In this document: piece by piece, positions 44,582 through 54,136 of the stretch | Layout of the letters: every line of letters begins with the position of its first letter | How positions within the stretch are numbered: the first letter of the stretch is position 1 | Origin: Pseudanabaena yagii GIHE-NHR1 | Lineage (GTDB): Bacteria; Cyanobacteriota; Cyanobacteriia; Pseudanabaenales; Pseudanabaenaceae | Reading direction: 5' to 3' | DNA: 64,000 nt | Assembly (NCBI RefSeq): GCF_012863495.1 | Contig: NZ_JAAVJL010000001.1 | Span: 3,157,501 to 3,221,500 of the forward strand | Notes under the pieces: model-generated | Databases searched by the model: none | What the model saw: the letters and a program-made list of their open reading frames with translations, nothing else | What the model was told of the DNA's origin: nothing | Translations under genes and position numbers: made by a program

Positions 44582-46070
44582 GGCTGATCACTTCCCTTAA
44601 TTCTTGCAAATTACACTGATTCACAAATTCACGAAAACTCTGATCAGGATTCTGGCGTTGGTTTTGATAGATATTGATCAACCGTTCCATTAGTTGCGGT
44701 AGCTCATCAGCCGCATATTCTGCATAGAGTTCTCTTCCGAAATTAATTTCGCCATCACCAACATAAACTTTGTAAGTTGCAGAGGCTTGTCCTACAATCG
44801 CAATATCGCTTACATGATGCTGAGCGCAAGATTTATCGCATCCTGAAACATGCAAATTAATTGGATAATCCAGTTGAATACATTTCTCTAGGTGGGAGGC
44901 GATCGCTTTGGCATCAGCTTGTGTATCCGTAAAGGCTGACTTGCATCCTTTATAGCCAGAACAAGCTGCGATCGCGGCATAGGGATGATGAGCTGAAATA
45001 TACAATCCCAAGTTCAAAATCTCTTGCGTTACCTGCTCAAGATCAGCTTCCGCAATATCCGTAATCAATAAATTTTGCCAAGGTGTTAATCGCAAAGCCC
45101 CACCACCATATTGTTTAGCAAGCTTTGCTAATCCTTGTAATTGACGGGAAGTTAATCTTCCTAATGGAATGACAACACCAATATAGAAAAGTCCCGATTG
45201 CTTTTGTGCATGAATTCCTAAATGCTCATAAACCTCAAACGCTCTTGTTCCCCTCTCCCTTAATGGGAGAGGGGCTAGGGGTGAGGGTTTTAATGTGTAA
45301 CCTAGTTTCTCTGCAACTAGCTCTAAATACTTTTTCACGCCCCAATCATGAAGCAAATCTCTCAATCTAGGTGGACGCGATCGCAAATGGATTTTCTGCT
45401 CTAGCTGTTGCTGGGTATATTGTCGATAAACTTCTGCTAGCGCCGCAAGAACTTCCAAGACTTGGTTGTGAGGGATTAAAACACCAACTAGTGCTGGCGA
45501 ATCGCCGCGATCGCCTAAGCCTAAATGCAAATCAAAATAAATCTCGCCATTAATTTCAACAGCTACCAAACAAATATCATTGGGGCGATCGCTTACTCTA
45601 ATCGCTTCGCCGCCATCAAAACAAATGCTAAATTTATTAGAAAGAATCGCTAATTCAGGATGCTGTAATAGATAGAAATTCCATGCTTTAACCAATGGAA
45701 TTATATTTATTTTGGCATGGGTATCGATCCCCGCACTGGGACTAGCCATCATATTCCGCAAACCATCAGTACTTTCAGCACTAGATGCAAGTCCATAGTC
45801 TTGAAAATCTAGCAGCACTTCTTCAGGCAAAGCTCGACTAGTGCGGATTTGCAGATTTGCGCGATTGGTAATTTGGATTTCACCATTACCAAATTGATTG
45901 ACAACCTGTACGAGAACTTCACATTGAGTAGAGGTAATTAATCCCGCAGGTAAACGGATACGCGAAAGAATGCCATCTTGAGCAGTGGTGGCATTAAAGA
46001 GACTGGGACAAATAGCTGTAGTAGATTGCAATTGAGAAAATTCCAAAAATAACTTATTTTGCAGGCGCAA
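44574..46070 (-). CDS. cobG: Precorrin-3B synthase (nitrite/sulfite reductase-like)
   Basis: A siroheme/Fe4S4-type oxygenase that makes precorrin-3B in the aerobic cobalamin route. Two ferredoxin-like half-domains lie at about 1-130 and 275-350. The cluster ligands are visible in ACSGYKGCKSAF and VSGCDKSCAQHH. The length of 498 is longer than most family members, partly because of an in-frame repeat read as PSPLAPLPLRERGTRAF (about residues 260-275). CobG needs oxygen, while cyanobacteria often mix aerobic and anaerobic enzymes, so its presence is informative but not decisive. It lies 16 bp downstream of cobW. Confidence 0.88.
   Translation of the reverse strand: MRLQNKLFLEFSQLQSTTAICPSLFNATTAQDGILSRIRLPAGLITSTQCEVLVQVVNQFGNGEIQITNRANLQIRTSRALPEEVLLDFQDYGLASSAESTDGLRNMMASPSAGIDTHAKINIIPLVKAWNFYLLQHPELAILSNKFSICFDGGEAIRVSDRPNDICLVAVEINGEIYFDLHLGLGDRGDSPALVGVLIPHNQVLEVLAALAEVYRQYTQQQLEQKIHLRSRPPRLRDLLHDWGVKKYLELVAEKLGYTLKPSPLAPLPLRERGTRAFEVYEHLGIHAQKQSGLFYIGVVIPLGRLTSRQLQGLAKLAKQYGGGALRLTPWQNLLITDIAEADLEQVTQEILNLGLYISAHHPYAAIAACSGYKGCKSAFTDTQADAKAIASHLEKCIQLDYPINLHVSGCDKSCAQHHVSDIAIVGQASATYKVYVGDGEINFGRELYAEYAADELPQLMERLINIYQNQRQNPDQSFREFVNQCNLQELREVISHA
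45250..45287. repeat. Palindromic repeat inserted in frame in cobG
   Basis: CCCCTCTCCC-TTAAT-GGGAGAGGGG followed by CTAGGGGTGAGGG matches the unit at 18207-18245 in the same orientation. It is translated as part of LAPLPLRERG without disturbing the frame. Confidence 0.8.
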
Positions 46071-46086
46071 CGTGCCTGCAAAATTT

Positions 46087-47127
46087 TTATAAACTTAGCG
46101 CCGCTTCAATTTGCGATCGCTCTAGACCTTGACCGATAAATACCAACCGAGTTTGGCGAGGTTCATCACTAGACCATAGGCGATCATAAGATGTTTCGAG
46201 GCGATCGCCTACGCCTTGTAGCACCATTCGCATTGGCTTGTTCGGGACATTGACAAAGCCCTTAATCCGATAGATCTCTTGATCGGCGATCGCTTGTTTT
46301 AGCGATGTTAATAACTGCGTCGGCTCAAAGGCGCGATCGGTCACGATATTAATCGAATTAATATCATCATCATGCTCATGTTCTTCTTCATGGTCGTGAT
46401 GGCTTGGACGCGAATCTAAATTATCCTCAACCGCCTCATTAAAGCCTAAGAGAATCTCCGAGCTAATTTTGCCTTCATCGCAAGCAATCACCTTAACGCC
46501 ATCGCGCAATTCCTGCTTAAGCCATGAATGGACTTTGTTTTGAGCTTCAACATCCACCAAATCCGTTTTAGTCAATAAAACCAGATCCGCACAGGCTAAC
46601 TGATCTTCAAATAGCTCTTCAATGGGAGTTTCATGATCGAGATTGGGATCTTCTTGACGCTGAGCATTGAGCACGTCCAAATCGCCTACCAATTTGCCGC
46701 TAGCCACTGCTTCACAATCGACTACTGCAATCACACCGTCAACCGTCGCCCCATTGCGAATTTCTTGCCAACGGAAGGCTTGGATTAAGGGTTTGGGCAA
46801 TGCTAAGCCAGAGGTTTCGATGAGAATGCAATCAATGCGATCGCGCCTTTTTAGCAACTCCTGCATCGTTGGCAAAAATTCCTCTTGCACCGTGCAGCAA
46901 AGACAGCCATTGGTCAATTCCACAATATTGGGCGTAACCTCTGTGCCATCTTCATCGCAAACGCGACAAGAACGCAGCAAATCGCCATCTATGCCGATCT
47001 CGCCAAATTCATTCACCAGTACAGCAATGCGCCGACCTTGGTTATTTTGTAACTGCTCTCGAATGAGGGTAGTTTTACCACTACCCAAAAAACCAGTAAT
47101 CACAGTTACAGGTATTTTCGCTGCCAT
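46087..47127 (-). CDS. cobW: CobW-family GTPase metallochaperone
   Basis: A COG0523 GTPase that loads or handles metals; members linked to cob genes are thought to support cobalt supply to cobalamin synthesis. The 346 residues show the P-loop TGFLGSGKTTLI, the ELTNGCLCCTVQEEFLP metal motif CxCC, ETSGLALP, the Walker B-like VVDCEAV, LLTKTDLVD (G4), and a His/Asp-rich loop (PSHHDHEEEHEHDDD) near 245-260. The C-terminal CobW domain has FVNVPNKPMRMVLQGVG. Position between hupE and cobG in one direction supports the cobalt role. Confidence 0.93.
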   Translation of the reverse strand: MAAKIPVTVITGFLGSGKTTLIREQLQNNQGRRIAVLVNEFGEIGIDGDLLRSCRVCDEDGTEVTPNIVELTNGCLCCTVQEEFLPTMQELLKRRDRIDCILIETSGLALPKPLIQAFRWQEIRNGATVDGVIAVVDCEAVASGKLVGDLDVLNAQRQEDPNLDHETPIEELFEDQLACADLVLLTKTDLVDVEAQNKVHSWLKQELRDGVKVIACDEGKISSEILLGFNEAVEDNLDSRPSHHDHEEEHEHDDDINSINIVTDRAFEPTQLLTSLKQAIADQEIYRIKGFVNVPNKPMRMVLQGVGDRLETSYDRLWSSDEPRQTRLVFIGQGLERSQIEAALSL

Positions 47128-47168
47128 AATTCTCTCTAAAAAACTTTAAAAGCCCATATTGCAAAAAT

Positions 47169-47210
47169 TTCAAAGGTAGGGGCAATTCATGAATTGCCCC
47201 TACCTTTGAA
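47169..47210. repeat. Perfect palindrome between hupE and cobW
   Basis: TTCAAAGGTAGGGGCAATTC pairs with its complement around two bases. It falls inside the presumed operon, so it may attenuate downstream expression or simply be a repeat insertion; the trailing T-run on the minus strand is weak. Confidence 0.6.
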
Positions 47211-47217
47211 AAATGAT

Positions 47218-47892
47218 TTAACCCTTAGGCACTGGGAGAATCAAAGAAGAAAGATTTGATGCAAAAAATGCTGCACCGATTCCGCAAATTACTAAACCTG
47301 CTGACTTGAGGCTAGGCGATACTTGAGAAAAATCACCTTGGAGGACTTTCTGCCCAACAAAGAAAGCAGCACTGGAAATCACTAACTGAATTGTGGTAAA
47401 GCCCACTAAATAAGCCACTAAAGCCGTAGTTTGTGCGCCAAAAATTGCTTCACCGTAAGCATAACCATGAAATAGTCCAGCTACTGCCGACAGAGCAACC
47501 ATGACTAATAGGTTGGGGCTATTCTTAGCTGCCAACAAAATTCCAAATAGCAAAATCGAGCCTGAAACAATCAGTTCAACCACTGGAAGCGAGACACCTA
47601 ACAAATGTATTCCCGTGCCGAGCATTGCCGACAAAACAAAGGATAGGGGAATAAAAATACCTTGAGGCTTAAGTGCGGCAAACAAACCAACGACCACAAT
47701 GAAAGCAAGGTGATCGACACCAATCACAGGGTGCGCCAAGCCTGATAGGAAGCCTTCAAAAAAGTTGCTTGGTGTTTTGCCCCCCATCGCGTGGTGTGCC
47801 GATGCGGGGCTAGCAAATACCAAAAAGCTAAAAGCAAAAGCGATCGCTAATGCTTTAGATTGAACCGAAGCGAAAATTTTAGACAAATTCAT
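47218..47892 (-). CDS. hupE: HupE/UreJ-family metal permease, likely cobalt
   Basis: A polytopic membrane protein of 224 residues. An N-terminal signal-like helix (about 12-32) precedes the family motif HPVIGVDHLAFIVVVGLFA, then five further hydrophobic segments including LVMVALSAVAGLFHGYAYGEA with the family's second histidine motif FHGYAYGE. HupE/UreJ proteins carry Ni2+ or Co2+. Location directly behind a cobalamin riboswitch and ahead of cobW argues for cobalt (CbtE-like use). It leads the riboswitch-controlled cluster. Confidence 0.9.
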   Translation of the reverse strand: MNLSKIFASVQSKALAIAFAFSFLVFASPASAHHAMGGKTPSNFFEGFLSGLAHPVIGVDHLAFIVVVGLFAALKPQGIFIPLSFVLSAMLGTGIHLLGVSLPVVELIVSGSILLFGILLAAKNSPNLLVMVALSAVAGLFHGYAYGEAIFGAQTTALVAYLVGFTTIQLVISSAAFFVGQKVLQGDFSQVSPSLKSAGLVICGIGAAFFASNLSSLILPVPKG

Positions 47893-47925
47893 ACTCTGTA
47901 ACTCGCAGATATGGACAAATTAAAC

Positions 47926-48146
47926 TAGTTCTAGCGGGCATCCTGACTTTGGGAATAGTAATATCATTTTCCTTCGGAAAACGATATTACTGAGGCATCC
48001 TTTACAGTTGCGGTACAGCGTTGGACTTTCACCAAACTTTCCCCATTTGCAATTTTGTATCTTTGAGAATAATTTTGGGCTAAGAAGCTTAGAATCAAGT
48101 CATAGAAACAATTACATCTGTTAACGGCTGTTCCCCGTTAAAACTA
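47926..48146 (-). promoter_or_regulatory. Cobalamin riboswitch
   Basis: Read on the minus strand, the leader contains GGGGAAAGTTTGGTGAAAGT, TGTACCGCAACTGTAA (the B12-box core) and GTCAGGATGCCCGC, which are the order and near-consensus sequence of cobalamin riboswitches. A 13-position P1 stem closes it: 48134-48146 pairs with 47926-47938 with one mismatch and one wobble. An internal stem (GTAATATCATTTTCC with complement, TTCG loop region) lies at about 47957-47990. It precedes hupE by 34 bp and should repress hupE-cobWGHI when cobalamin is present. Confidence 0.9.
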
Positions 48147-48212
48147 GAACAGTCTTTGACTTTACAATAATTTGACTGCCTTGCGAAAAAATACTTAATA
48201 GATTTATAAATT

Positions 48213-49436
48213 GTGTCGATGACCAGTGAAAAATGGCTAAAGATTATTGGTATCGGTGAGGATGGTTTAGGGGGACTAAGCCCAGCCGCCCGATCGCTAA
48301 TTGATCATGCCGAGATATTAGTAGGTGGCGATCGCCATTTAGCGATGTTGCCAGAATTTCCAGAAGATCGGCGATCGCGCATAGTTTGGGCATCGCCGAT
48401 TGAGTCAACCATTCAGCAAATCATTAATTTACGGGGTAAATCGGTATGTATTTTAGCCAGTGGCGATCCCCTTTGGTTTGGGATTGGAACAACTTTATTA
48501 AAGAGAATTCCCATTGAGGAAATAGCGATTATTCCCTCACCTTCTACTTTTAGTTTGATTTGTGCGCGATTAGGTTGGTCATTGAATGAAGTGGAAACCC
48601 TGAGCCTATGCGGTCGTCCATCTTCGCTTTTACAGTCCTATATCTATCCAAATGCTAAACTGCTAATCCTAAGTTCGGGAAAAGAAACACCGCAGATTGT
48701 GGCAAATATGCTCTGCGATCGCCATTTCAGTAATAGCAAAATTACAGTCTTAGAACATCTCAACGGCACGAAAGAACGCATTATTTCTAATGTCGCTAAT
48801 CAATTTCAAAACTTTCCTGAATTTGCCGACCTCAATGCGATCGCTGTGGAATGTATTCCCAATCTTGAAGCAAAAATTCTATCGCGGATGGTAGGACTTC
48901 CCGATGATGCTTTTTGTCATGATGGACAGCTAACTAAACGCGAGGTCAGAGCAATTACCCTATCTACCCTTGCCCCCAATGCTGGCGAATTACTTTGGGA
49001 TGTCGGGGCGGGTTGCGGTTCGATTGGCATTGAATGGATGCGAAGTCATCCCCGTTGTCAAGCAATCGCCATCGAAAAGTCCCGCACCCATTTCATCGCT
49101 GAAAATGCGATCGCTCTTGGTACGCCCAATCTCAAAATTATTGAGGGTAAAGCTCCCGAAGTTTTGCAGGGTTTACCCACACCTGACGCGATCTTTATCG
49201 GTGGTGGTGCAACTGTTCCTGATTTATTCGAGACTTGCTGGGAAAATTTGCGATCGCAGGGGCGCTTAGTTGCTAACGTTGTCACCCTTGAGGGGGAGCA
49301 GAAATTATTTCAATGGCAACAAGAATATGGTGGCACGTTTACGCAGATCTCGATCAGTCGTGCCGAAGCGATCAGTTCTTTTTTAGGTTGGAAACCAATG
49401 CGACCAGTCACTCAATGGCTAGTGATCAAGCCATAG
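48213..49436 (+). CDS. cobL: Precorrin-6Y C5,15-methyltransferase (decarboxylating)
   Basis: A fused enzyme of 407 residues. The N-terminal half (CbiE, about 1-200) is a tetrapyrrole methylase: WLKIIGIGEDGLGGLSPAAR, ILVGGDRHLAMLP and CILASGDPLWFGIG. The C-terminal half (CbiT, about 215-405) is a Rossmann methyltransferase with LWDVGAGCGSIGIEWMR and PDAIFIGGG. Together they add methyls at C5 and C15 and decarboxylate the C12 acetate. The open frame starts with GTG at 48213 and has an ATG two codons in (48219). It diverges from hupE; the riboswitch lies on the other strand and does not act on this gene directly. Confidence 0.94.
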   Translation: MSMTSEKWLKIIGIGEDGLGGLSPAARSLIDHAEILVGGDRHLAMLPEFPEDRRSRIVWASPIESTIQQIINLRGKSVCILASGDPLWFGIGTTLLKRIPIEEIAIIPSPSTFSLICARLGWSLNEVETLSLCGRPSSLLQSYIYPNAKLLILSSGKETPQIVANMLCDRHFSNSKITVLEHLNGTKERIISNVANQFQNFPEFADLNAIAVECIPNLEAKILSRMVGLPDDAFCHDGQLTKREVRAITLSTLAPNAGELLWDVGAGCGSIGIEWMRSHPRCQAIAIEKSRTHFIAENAIALGTPNLKIIEGKAPEVLQGLPTPDAIFIGGGATVPDLFETCWENLRSQGRLVANVVTLEGEQKLFQWQQEYGGTFTQISISRAEAISSFLGWKPMRPVTQWLVIKP

Positions 49437-49605
49437 GAAAATGTACGATACTTTTCATTTCAATTTAGCCAATCTTTAAGAACGCAGGTAGTGGCAATTC
49501 ATTGTCACTACCTGCTTGAATTCACATTGCTATATAAGCCATTTGCATTAAGACATACTCCCCTATTTATGTGTTTATTATGTGCTTTACGTGCAAATAA
49601 GTAGT
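49437..49605. repeat. Intergenic stretch after cobL with a hairpin
   Basis: GCAGGTAGTG and CACTACCTGC (49485-49515) form a short hairpin about 50 bp after cobL, a possible terminator without a good T-run. Nothing else is recognised to 49605. Confidence 0.45.
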
Positions 49606-49714
49606 TGGGCGCAATTAAATATGAAATCCCAAAAACTGTAGCGCGCAGCGTGCGCTACAGTTTTTGGCTCTATTTTTTAATTATGCCTAGCTAGCTTAAC
49701 CCGAACTGACATTA
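49606..49714 (-). repeat. Dispersed hairpin element, copy 2, with an added terminal repeat
   Basis: Inverted relative to 70-148: GGCGCAATTAAATAT (49608-49622) and AATTATGCCTAGCT (49679-49692) are the same arms, and the enclosed stem CCAAAAACTGTAGCGC (49629-49667) is different. Beyond it, 49690-49714 (read on the minus strand as AATGTCAGTTCGGGTTAAGC) matches the left end of the element at 30450. Confidence 0.7.
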
Positions 49715-49807
49715 TTTTAAGATGCTTAAATAATGCAAGACAAGTATTTAAGAAAAAAATCTTATTTTGCAACCAAATCTTAACGCGAAACTTTTTAGCT
49801 CACTAAA

Positions 49808-49837
49808 CTTAACCTCAACTTTAACAGTCCTTAACCT
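49808..49837 (+). promoter_or_regulatory. Pho box (SphR/PhoB-type operator)
   Basis: CTTAACCT at 49808-49815 and 49830-49837 are 22 bp apart with a weaker unit, CTTTAACA, midway at 49819, giving the 11-bp spacing of direct-repeat Pho boxes. It precedes pstS by 88 bp, where phosphate starvation control is expected. Confidence 0.75.
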
Positions 49838-49924
49838 TTGGTTGACGGATGCAGTTTAGTATCAAATTTGTCTAGATTTAAATGCCCAGTCAACCGTAAC
49901 AGATATAATCGCAGTAAGATTTCT

Positions 49925-51028
49925 ATGATGTCCAAAAAGAATATCAATCGTAGTGTCGCAACTTTTGTAGCAGGCGTTACACTAGCCGCAACACTTGCAT
50001 CCTGTAGCGGAAGCGACACCAAACCTAGTACTCCTAGTGCAACTAGCCCCGCAGCAACCACCACAACGGCGGCTAAGGAACCAGCTAAGGAACCAGCTAA
50101 AGCTCCTTCCAACCTATCTGGCAACATCACCGTTGATGGTTCTAGCACAGTTGCACCGATCAGCAAAGCAGTTGCCGAAGACTTTGCAAAATCAAATCCT
50201 GGTGTTAAAGTTCCTGTCGGTACAAGCGGTACTGGTGGCGGATTTAAGAAATTCTGTTCTGGAGATACCGACATTTCTAATGCATCTCGTCCAATTAAGA
50301 AGAAAGAAGCTGAAGATTGTCAAAAGGCTGGCGTAGAGTTTATCGAACTACCTATTGCTGTTGACGGATTGACTGTAGTTGTCAACAAAGAAAATACTTG
50401 GGCAAAGTGTTTGACAGTTGCCGAGCTTAAGAAGATGTGGGAACCTGACGCAGAAGGCAAGATCACCTCTTGGGATCAAATTCGTCCTGATTTCCCCAAA
50501 GAAACAATTGCCCTCTTTGGCGCTGGTGCTGACTCTGGAACCTTTGACTACTTTACCGAAGCTATTAATGGTAAGTCAAAAGTGATTCGTAAGGACTACC
50601 AGCCTAGTGAAGATGACAACATCATCGTTAAAGGTGTTCAAGGCGGCAAGGGTGCGATTGGATTCTTTGGAGTTTCTTACTATGAAGAAAACGCTAAGAA
50701 GCTAAATGCTGTTGAAGTTGATGGTGGTAAGGGTTGTGTATCTCCAACTGCTGAAAATATTAACTCTGGCAAATATGCTCCACTGTCTCGTCCACTGTTT
50801 ATCTATGTCAGCAAGAAAGCGATCGCACGTCCTGAAGTTAAGGCTTTCATTGAGTTTTACTTGAACAAGGATGAAAAGCTCGTCAAGGAAGTAGGTTACG
50901 TTCCCCTTCCCGGTGATGCTCTAACCAAGGTAAAAGAGCGCTTCACCAAAGCTGCTGTAGGTTCAACCTTTATGGATGCTCCTGCTGGGGTTTCTGTAGC
51001 TGAATTGTTGGCTAAAGACTTGAAGTAG
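49925..51028 (+). CDS. pstS: Phosphate ABC transporter substrate-binding lipoprotein
   Basis: The periplasmic phosphate-binding component. The ATG at 49925 (or the adjacent one at 49928) begins a lipoprotein signal whose lipobox LAATLASC ends near residue 24; the longer open frame from 49838 runs into the Pho box and is rejected. A Thr/Ala/Pro-rich linker follows, then the PstS core: [49 protein letters not shown]-type loops ([10 protein letters not shown] binds phosphate) and [14 protein letters not shown]-like [14 protein letters not shown]. It is the first gene of pstSCAB. SphX-like subfamily membership cannot be excluded. Confidence 0.95.
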   Translation: MMSKKNINRSVATFVAGVTLAATLASCSGSDTKPSTPSATSPAATTTTAAKEPAKEPAKAPSNLSGNITVDGSSTVAPISKAVAEDFAKSNPGVKVPVGTSGTGGGFKKFCSGDTDISNASRPIKKKEAEDCQKAGVEFIELPIAVDGLTVVVNKENTWAKCLTVAELKKMWEPDAEGKITSWDQIRPDFPKETIALFGAGADSGTFDYFTEAINGKSKVIRKDYQPSEDDNIIVKGVQGGKGAIGFFGVSYYEENAKKLNAVEVDGGKGCVSPTAENINSGKYAPLSRPLFIYVSKKAIARPEVKAFIEFYLNKDEKLVKEVGYVPLPGDALTKVKERFTKAAVGSTFMDAPAGVSVAELLAKDLK

Positions 51029-51157
51029 TCTTTTAGATAAATTAGCCCTTCTCTCTAAATTCTAAGTTGGTGATTAGCAATCCTTATCTCTAACTTAGAA
51101 TACACAACTAGACGAGGGGGGCTTTAATTGTTTATTTGTATGGTTAGGAAACTTTAA

Positions 51158-52120
51158 ATGTCAAATTCTGTGAATAGTCCTGAACCAGATTCATTAGATA
51201 TCTATCAAAGATCCGATCGCAATATTCGTGAAAATGCAATTGGCTATGCATTGCTTTTTTGCGCTTTTATTTCTGTACTAACAACTCTAGCGATTGTTTA
51301 TGTACTTGCCTCAGAAACCATCAGCTTTTTTAGTAAGGCAAGTATCACCGAATTTTTATTTGGTAAGACCCTAGAAAATGGGAGTTATAGCTGTAGCTGG
51401 ACACCTCAATTTGCCGAAAAAAGTTTTTGTGTATGGCCGACTGTTAACGGCACAATGATGGTGGCGCTGATCGCCATGATTGTCGCAACCCCTCTAGGGC
51501 TGGCTACAGCCATTTACTTGTCGGAATACGCGACCCCCAAGTTAGGGAAATTTTTGCGCCCAGTGATTGAGCTACTTGCAGGTGTACCAACAGTAGTCTA
51601 TGGCTACTTTGCCCTTACATTTATTACGCCACTGTTAAACAAAATTATTCCCGGACTTCAAGGTTTCAACGCTCTCAGTGCGGGTTTGATTATGGGGGTA
51701 ATGATTATCCCGACAATCGCTTCAATTAGTACTGATGCAATGATCGCGGTTCCTAGATCCCTACGGGAAGCCGCCTATGGACTTGGATCAACTAAAAAGG
51801 AAGTATCGACAAATGTTGTGCTGCCTGCCGCCTTATCAGGTATTTGTGCGGCGATCATTCTGGGCATATCCCGTGCAGTTGGGGAAACGATGATTGTCGC
51901 GATCGCGGCAGGACAAAGACCGATCTTGACCCTCGATCCTAGGCAAACAGTTGGTACGATGACCGCATATATCGCTCAAGTTGCCAAGGGTGACTCACGA
52001 GTTGGGAGTGTGGAATACGAAGCCCTTTTTGCGGTTGGCATGACCCTATTTCTGATTACGCTCCTTCTAAATATTATCAGTAAGCAAATTAGCAAACGTT
52101 TCCAAGAAACCTATGAGTAA
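51158..52120 (+). CDS. pstC: Phosphate ABC transporter permease
   Basis: An inner-membrane permease of 320 residues with six membrane segments. The family loop [16 protein letters not shown] and the EAA-type motif [16 protein letters not shown], followed by [24 protein letters not shown], identify PstC. It begins 129 bp after pstS and overlaps pstA by 8 bp, indicating one operon. Confidence 0.96.
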   Translation: MSNSVNSPEPDSLDIYQRSDRNIRENAIGYALLFCAFISVLTTLAIVYVLASETISFFSKASITEFLFGKTLENGSYSCSWTPQFAEKSFCVWPTVNGTMMVALIAMIVATPLGLATAIYLSEYATPKLGKFLRPVIELLAGVPTVVYGYFALTFITPLLNKIIPGLQGFNALSAGLIMGVMIIPTIASISTDAMIAVPRSLREAAYGLGSTKKEVSTNVVLPAALSGICAAIILGISRAVGETMIVAIAAGQRPILTLDPRQTVGTMTAYIAQVAKGDSRVGSVEYEALFAVGMTLFLITLLLNIISKQISKRFQETYE

Positions 52121-53084
52121 CGGTTCAGACATATTAGATACATTTGATGGACAATCAGGCGAATCGAAATTTGACCCAAAGTTAGAATCTAGACAGCTAT
52201 GGGGCAAAATTTTTGCAGGATTTTGTATCTTTGCAACTTTACTTGGTTTACTTGTCCTCGCCGTATTAATCTTCAATGTAGTTAATGACGGTTCTAGTCG
52301 TCTCAATACGGAATTGTTTCAGCTATACCCATCGCGCCGACCTTCAGAGTCTGGGTATAGGGCTGCGATTTTGGGATCTATTGCGATGCTTTCCTATGTA
52401 TTGCTCTTAGTAATTCCCCTTGGCGTTTGCTCAGCAATTTATTTAGAAGAGTATGCTAAGAAAAATTGGTTCACCGAGTTAATCGAGTTGAATATTTATA
52501 ACTTAGCTGGTATTCCCTCAATTATCTATGGACTATTGGGATTAGGTCTATTTGTTCGTGGCTTGTATAGCGGTCGAGCAGTATTGGTTACAGGTATTCT
52601 AACGATTACCTTACTAATTTTACCGCCCGTAATCGTGATTTCCAGAGAGGCTATTAGGGCAGTGCCTCAATCAATACGGCAAGCTTCCTACGGAGTGGGC
52701 GCAACTAAGTGGCAGACGATTCGCCATCATGTTTTACCTGCGGCATTACCAGGCATTTTGACTGCGGTGATTATCTCTACTTCTAGAGGTATCGGTGAGA
52801 CTGCACCGATTGTTGTTCTTGGTGCTGGTACGGTTCTATTCGATCCCAAAGCTTCCCCCATCAACTTTGGAGCTTTGTTCAGTGGTAAGATAGGAGATGT
52901 ATTTACTGATACATTGTGGTCAAACGATAACTTCTTCTCAGTGCTGCCTTACCAAATCTATGAATGGGTGGGTGATCCTAAGGCAGAATTTCAGATACTA
53001 GCTTCGGCTGGGATTGTAGTGCTTTTGGTTTTGGTTTTAGGTATGAATTTGATCGCAATCTTTCTACGCAGTCGGGCAAAGTAA
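52113..53084 (+). CDS. pstA: Phosphate ABC transporter permease
   Basis: The second permease, 323 residues and six membrane segments. It shows [18 protein letters not shown], the cytoplasmic EAA loop [20 protein letters not shown], and [22 protein letters not shown]. PstA and PstC form the phosphate channel energised by PstB. The start overlaps the pstC end, implying translational coupling; 48 bp separate it from pstB. Confidence 0.96.
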   Translation: MSNGSDILDTFDGQSGESKFDPKLESRQLWGKIFAGFCIFATLLGLLVLAVLIFNVVNDGSSRLNTELFQLYPSRRPSESGYRAAILGSIAMLSYVLLLVIPLGVCSAIYLEEYAKKNWFTELIELNIYNLAGIPSIIYGLLGLGLFVRGLYSGRAVLVTGILTITLLILPPVIVISREAIRAVPQSIRQASYGVGATKWQTIRHHVLPAALPGILTAVIISTSRGIGETAPIVVLGAGTVLFDPKASPINFGALFSGKIGDVFTDTLWSNDNFFSVLPYQIYEWVGDPKAEFQILASAGIVVLLVLVLGMNLIAIFLRSRAK

Positions 53085-53132
53085 TTCAGAGTATTTGATG
53101 AAAGATAAATCTAACGAATTTGGTTTTTTACA

Positions 53133-53948
53133 ATGAACTTAAGCAACAGCATTTCCGACAATCAGGCAGTTTTAAAGGTTGAAGACGTTAATGTTTTCTA
53201 TAGCTCCAACTCACCAGCAGTAGCGGGTGTTAACTTAGAAATCGCCAAAAATCAAATTACCGCATTTATTGGACCTTCGGGATGTGGTAAGAGTACAATC
53301 CTGAGATGTTTTAATCGTCTCAATGATTTAATCGAGGGGGCAAAAGTTAGGGGGAAAATTACCTTTAATGGACATAACCTTTACGATCCTAAAATCGATC
53401 CCGTAGCAGTTCGTCGTCATATTGGGATGGTATTCCAACGTCCTAATCCTTTCCCAAAGTCTATCTATGAAAATATTGCCTTTGGCCCTCGAATTAATGG
53501 ATTTAAGGGTTCTAAAAACGATATGGCTGATTTGGTTGAAAAATCTTTGCGATCAGCCGCGATTTGGGATGAGGTAAAGGACAAACTAAATGAAAGTGGT
53601 TTAGCTCTTTCTGGTGGACAGCAACAACGGCTATGTATTGCTAGAGCAATCGCCGTCGAGCCACAGGTAATCTTAATGGATGAGCCTTGCTCGGCTCTTG
53701 ATCCAATCTCAACCCTTCGCATTGAAGAATTGATGCAAGAGCTAAAGCAGAAGTATACACTGGTAATTGTGACTCACAATATGCAACAAGCTTCGCGATC
53801 GGCAGATATGACTGCGTTCTTTAATACTGAACTCAGCGAAACTGGTAAGCGTACTGGTAAATTGGTGGAAATCGATCGCACTTCCGTAATTTTTAGCAGT
53901 CCCAAGCAAGTCGCTACCGAAGAGTACATTAGCGGTAGATTTGGTTAG
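53133..53948 (+). CDS. pstB: Phosphate ABC transporter ATPase
   Basis: The ATP-binding subunit of the Pst transporter, 271 residues. Walker A is GPSGCGKST, the Q-loop is in [21 protein letters not shown] (a PstB hallmark), the signature is [16 protein letters not shown], Walker B is [13 protein letters not shown], and the switch histidine is in [10 protein letters not shown]. It is the last gene of pstSCAB, followed by a palindrome and a terminator. Confidence 0.97.
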   Translation: MNLSNSISDNQAVLKVEDVNVFYSSNSPAVAGVNLEIAKNQITAFIGPSGCGKSTILRCFNRLNDLIEGAKVRGKITFNGHNLYDPKIDPVAVRRHIGMVFQRPNPFPKSIYENIAFGPRINGFKGSKNDMADLVEKSLRSAAIWDEVKDKLNESGLALSGGQQQRLCIARAIAVEPQVILMDEPCSALDPISTLRIEELMQELKQKYTLVIVTHNMQQASRSADMTAFFNTELSETGKRTGKLVEIDRTSVIFSSPKQVATEEYISGRFG

Positions 53949-53963
53949 AATTTTGCAATTTGA

Positions 53964-54020
53964 TACAGAGACAATTGTTTGTGTTACGGCAAAGCCGTAC
54001 TACAAACAATTGTCTCTGTA
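53964..54020. repeat. Palindromic repeat after pstB
   Basis: TACAGAGACAATTGTTTGTG pairs with its complement; the tip is GGC-AAA-GCC. It is a member of the GC-NNN-GC hairpin family inserted between pstB and its terminator. Confidence 0.65.
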
Positions 54021-54030
54021 CTTCAACAAA

Positions 54031-54057
54031 GAAAAGGACGCTTTGCGTCCTTTTCTT
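54031..54057 (+). terminator. pst operon terminator
   Basis: AGAAAAGGACGC-TTT-GCGTCCTTTTCT followed by TTTTTGG: a 12-bp stem with a T-rich tail, 83 bp after the pstB stop. Confidence 0.8.
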
Positions 54058-54136
54058 TTTGGCTTTTTTAGGAAATGTTTCTGAAAAAATGTTAGTTTTT
54101 TGTAGAGCTATCTTTCTTAATCAGCAATAAATACCG

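Noticed and set aside
48213-48218. Riboswitch control of cobL
   Set aside because: The aptamer is readable only on the minus strand, so it precedes hupE; cobL is transcribed in the other direction.
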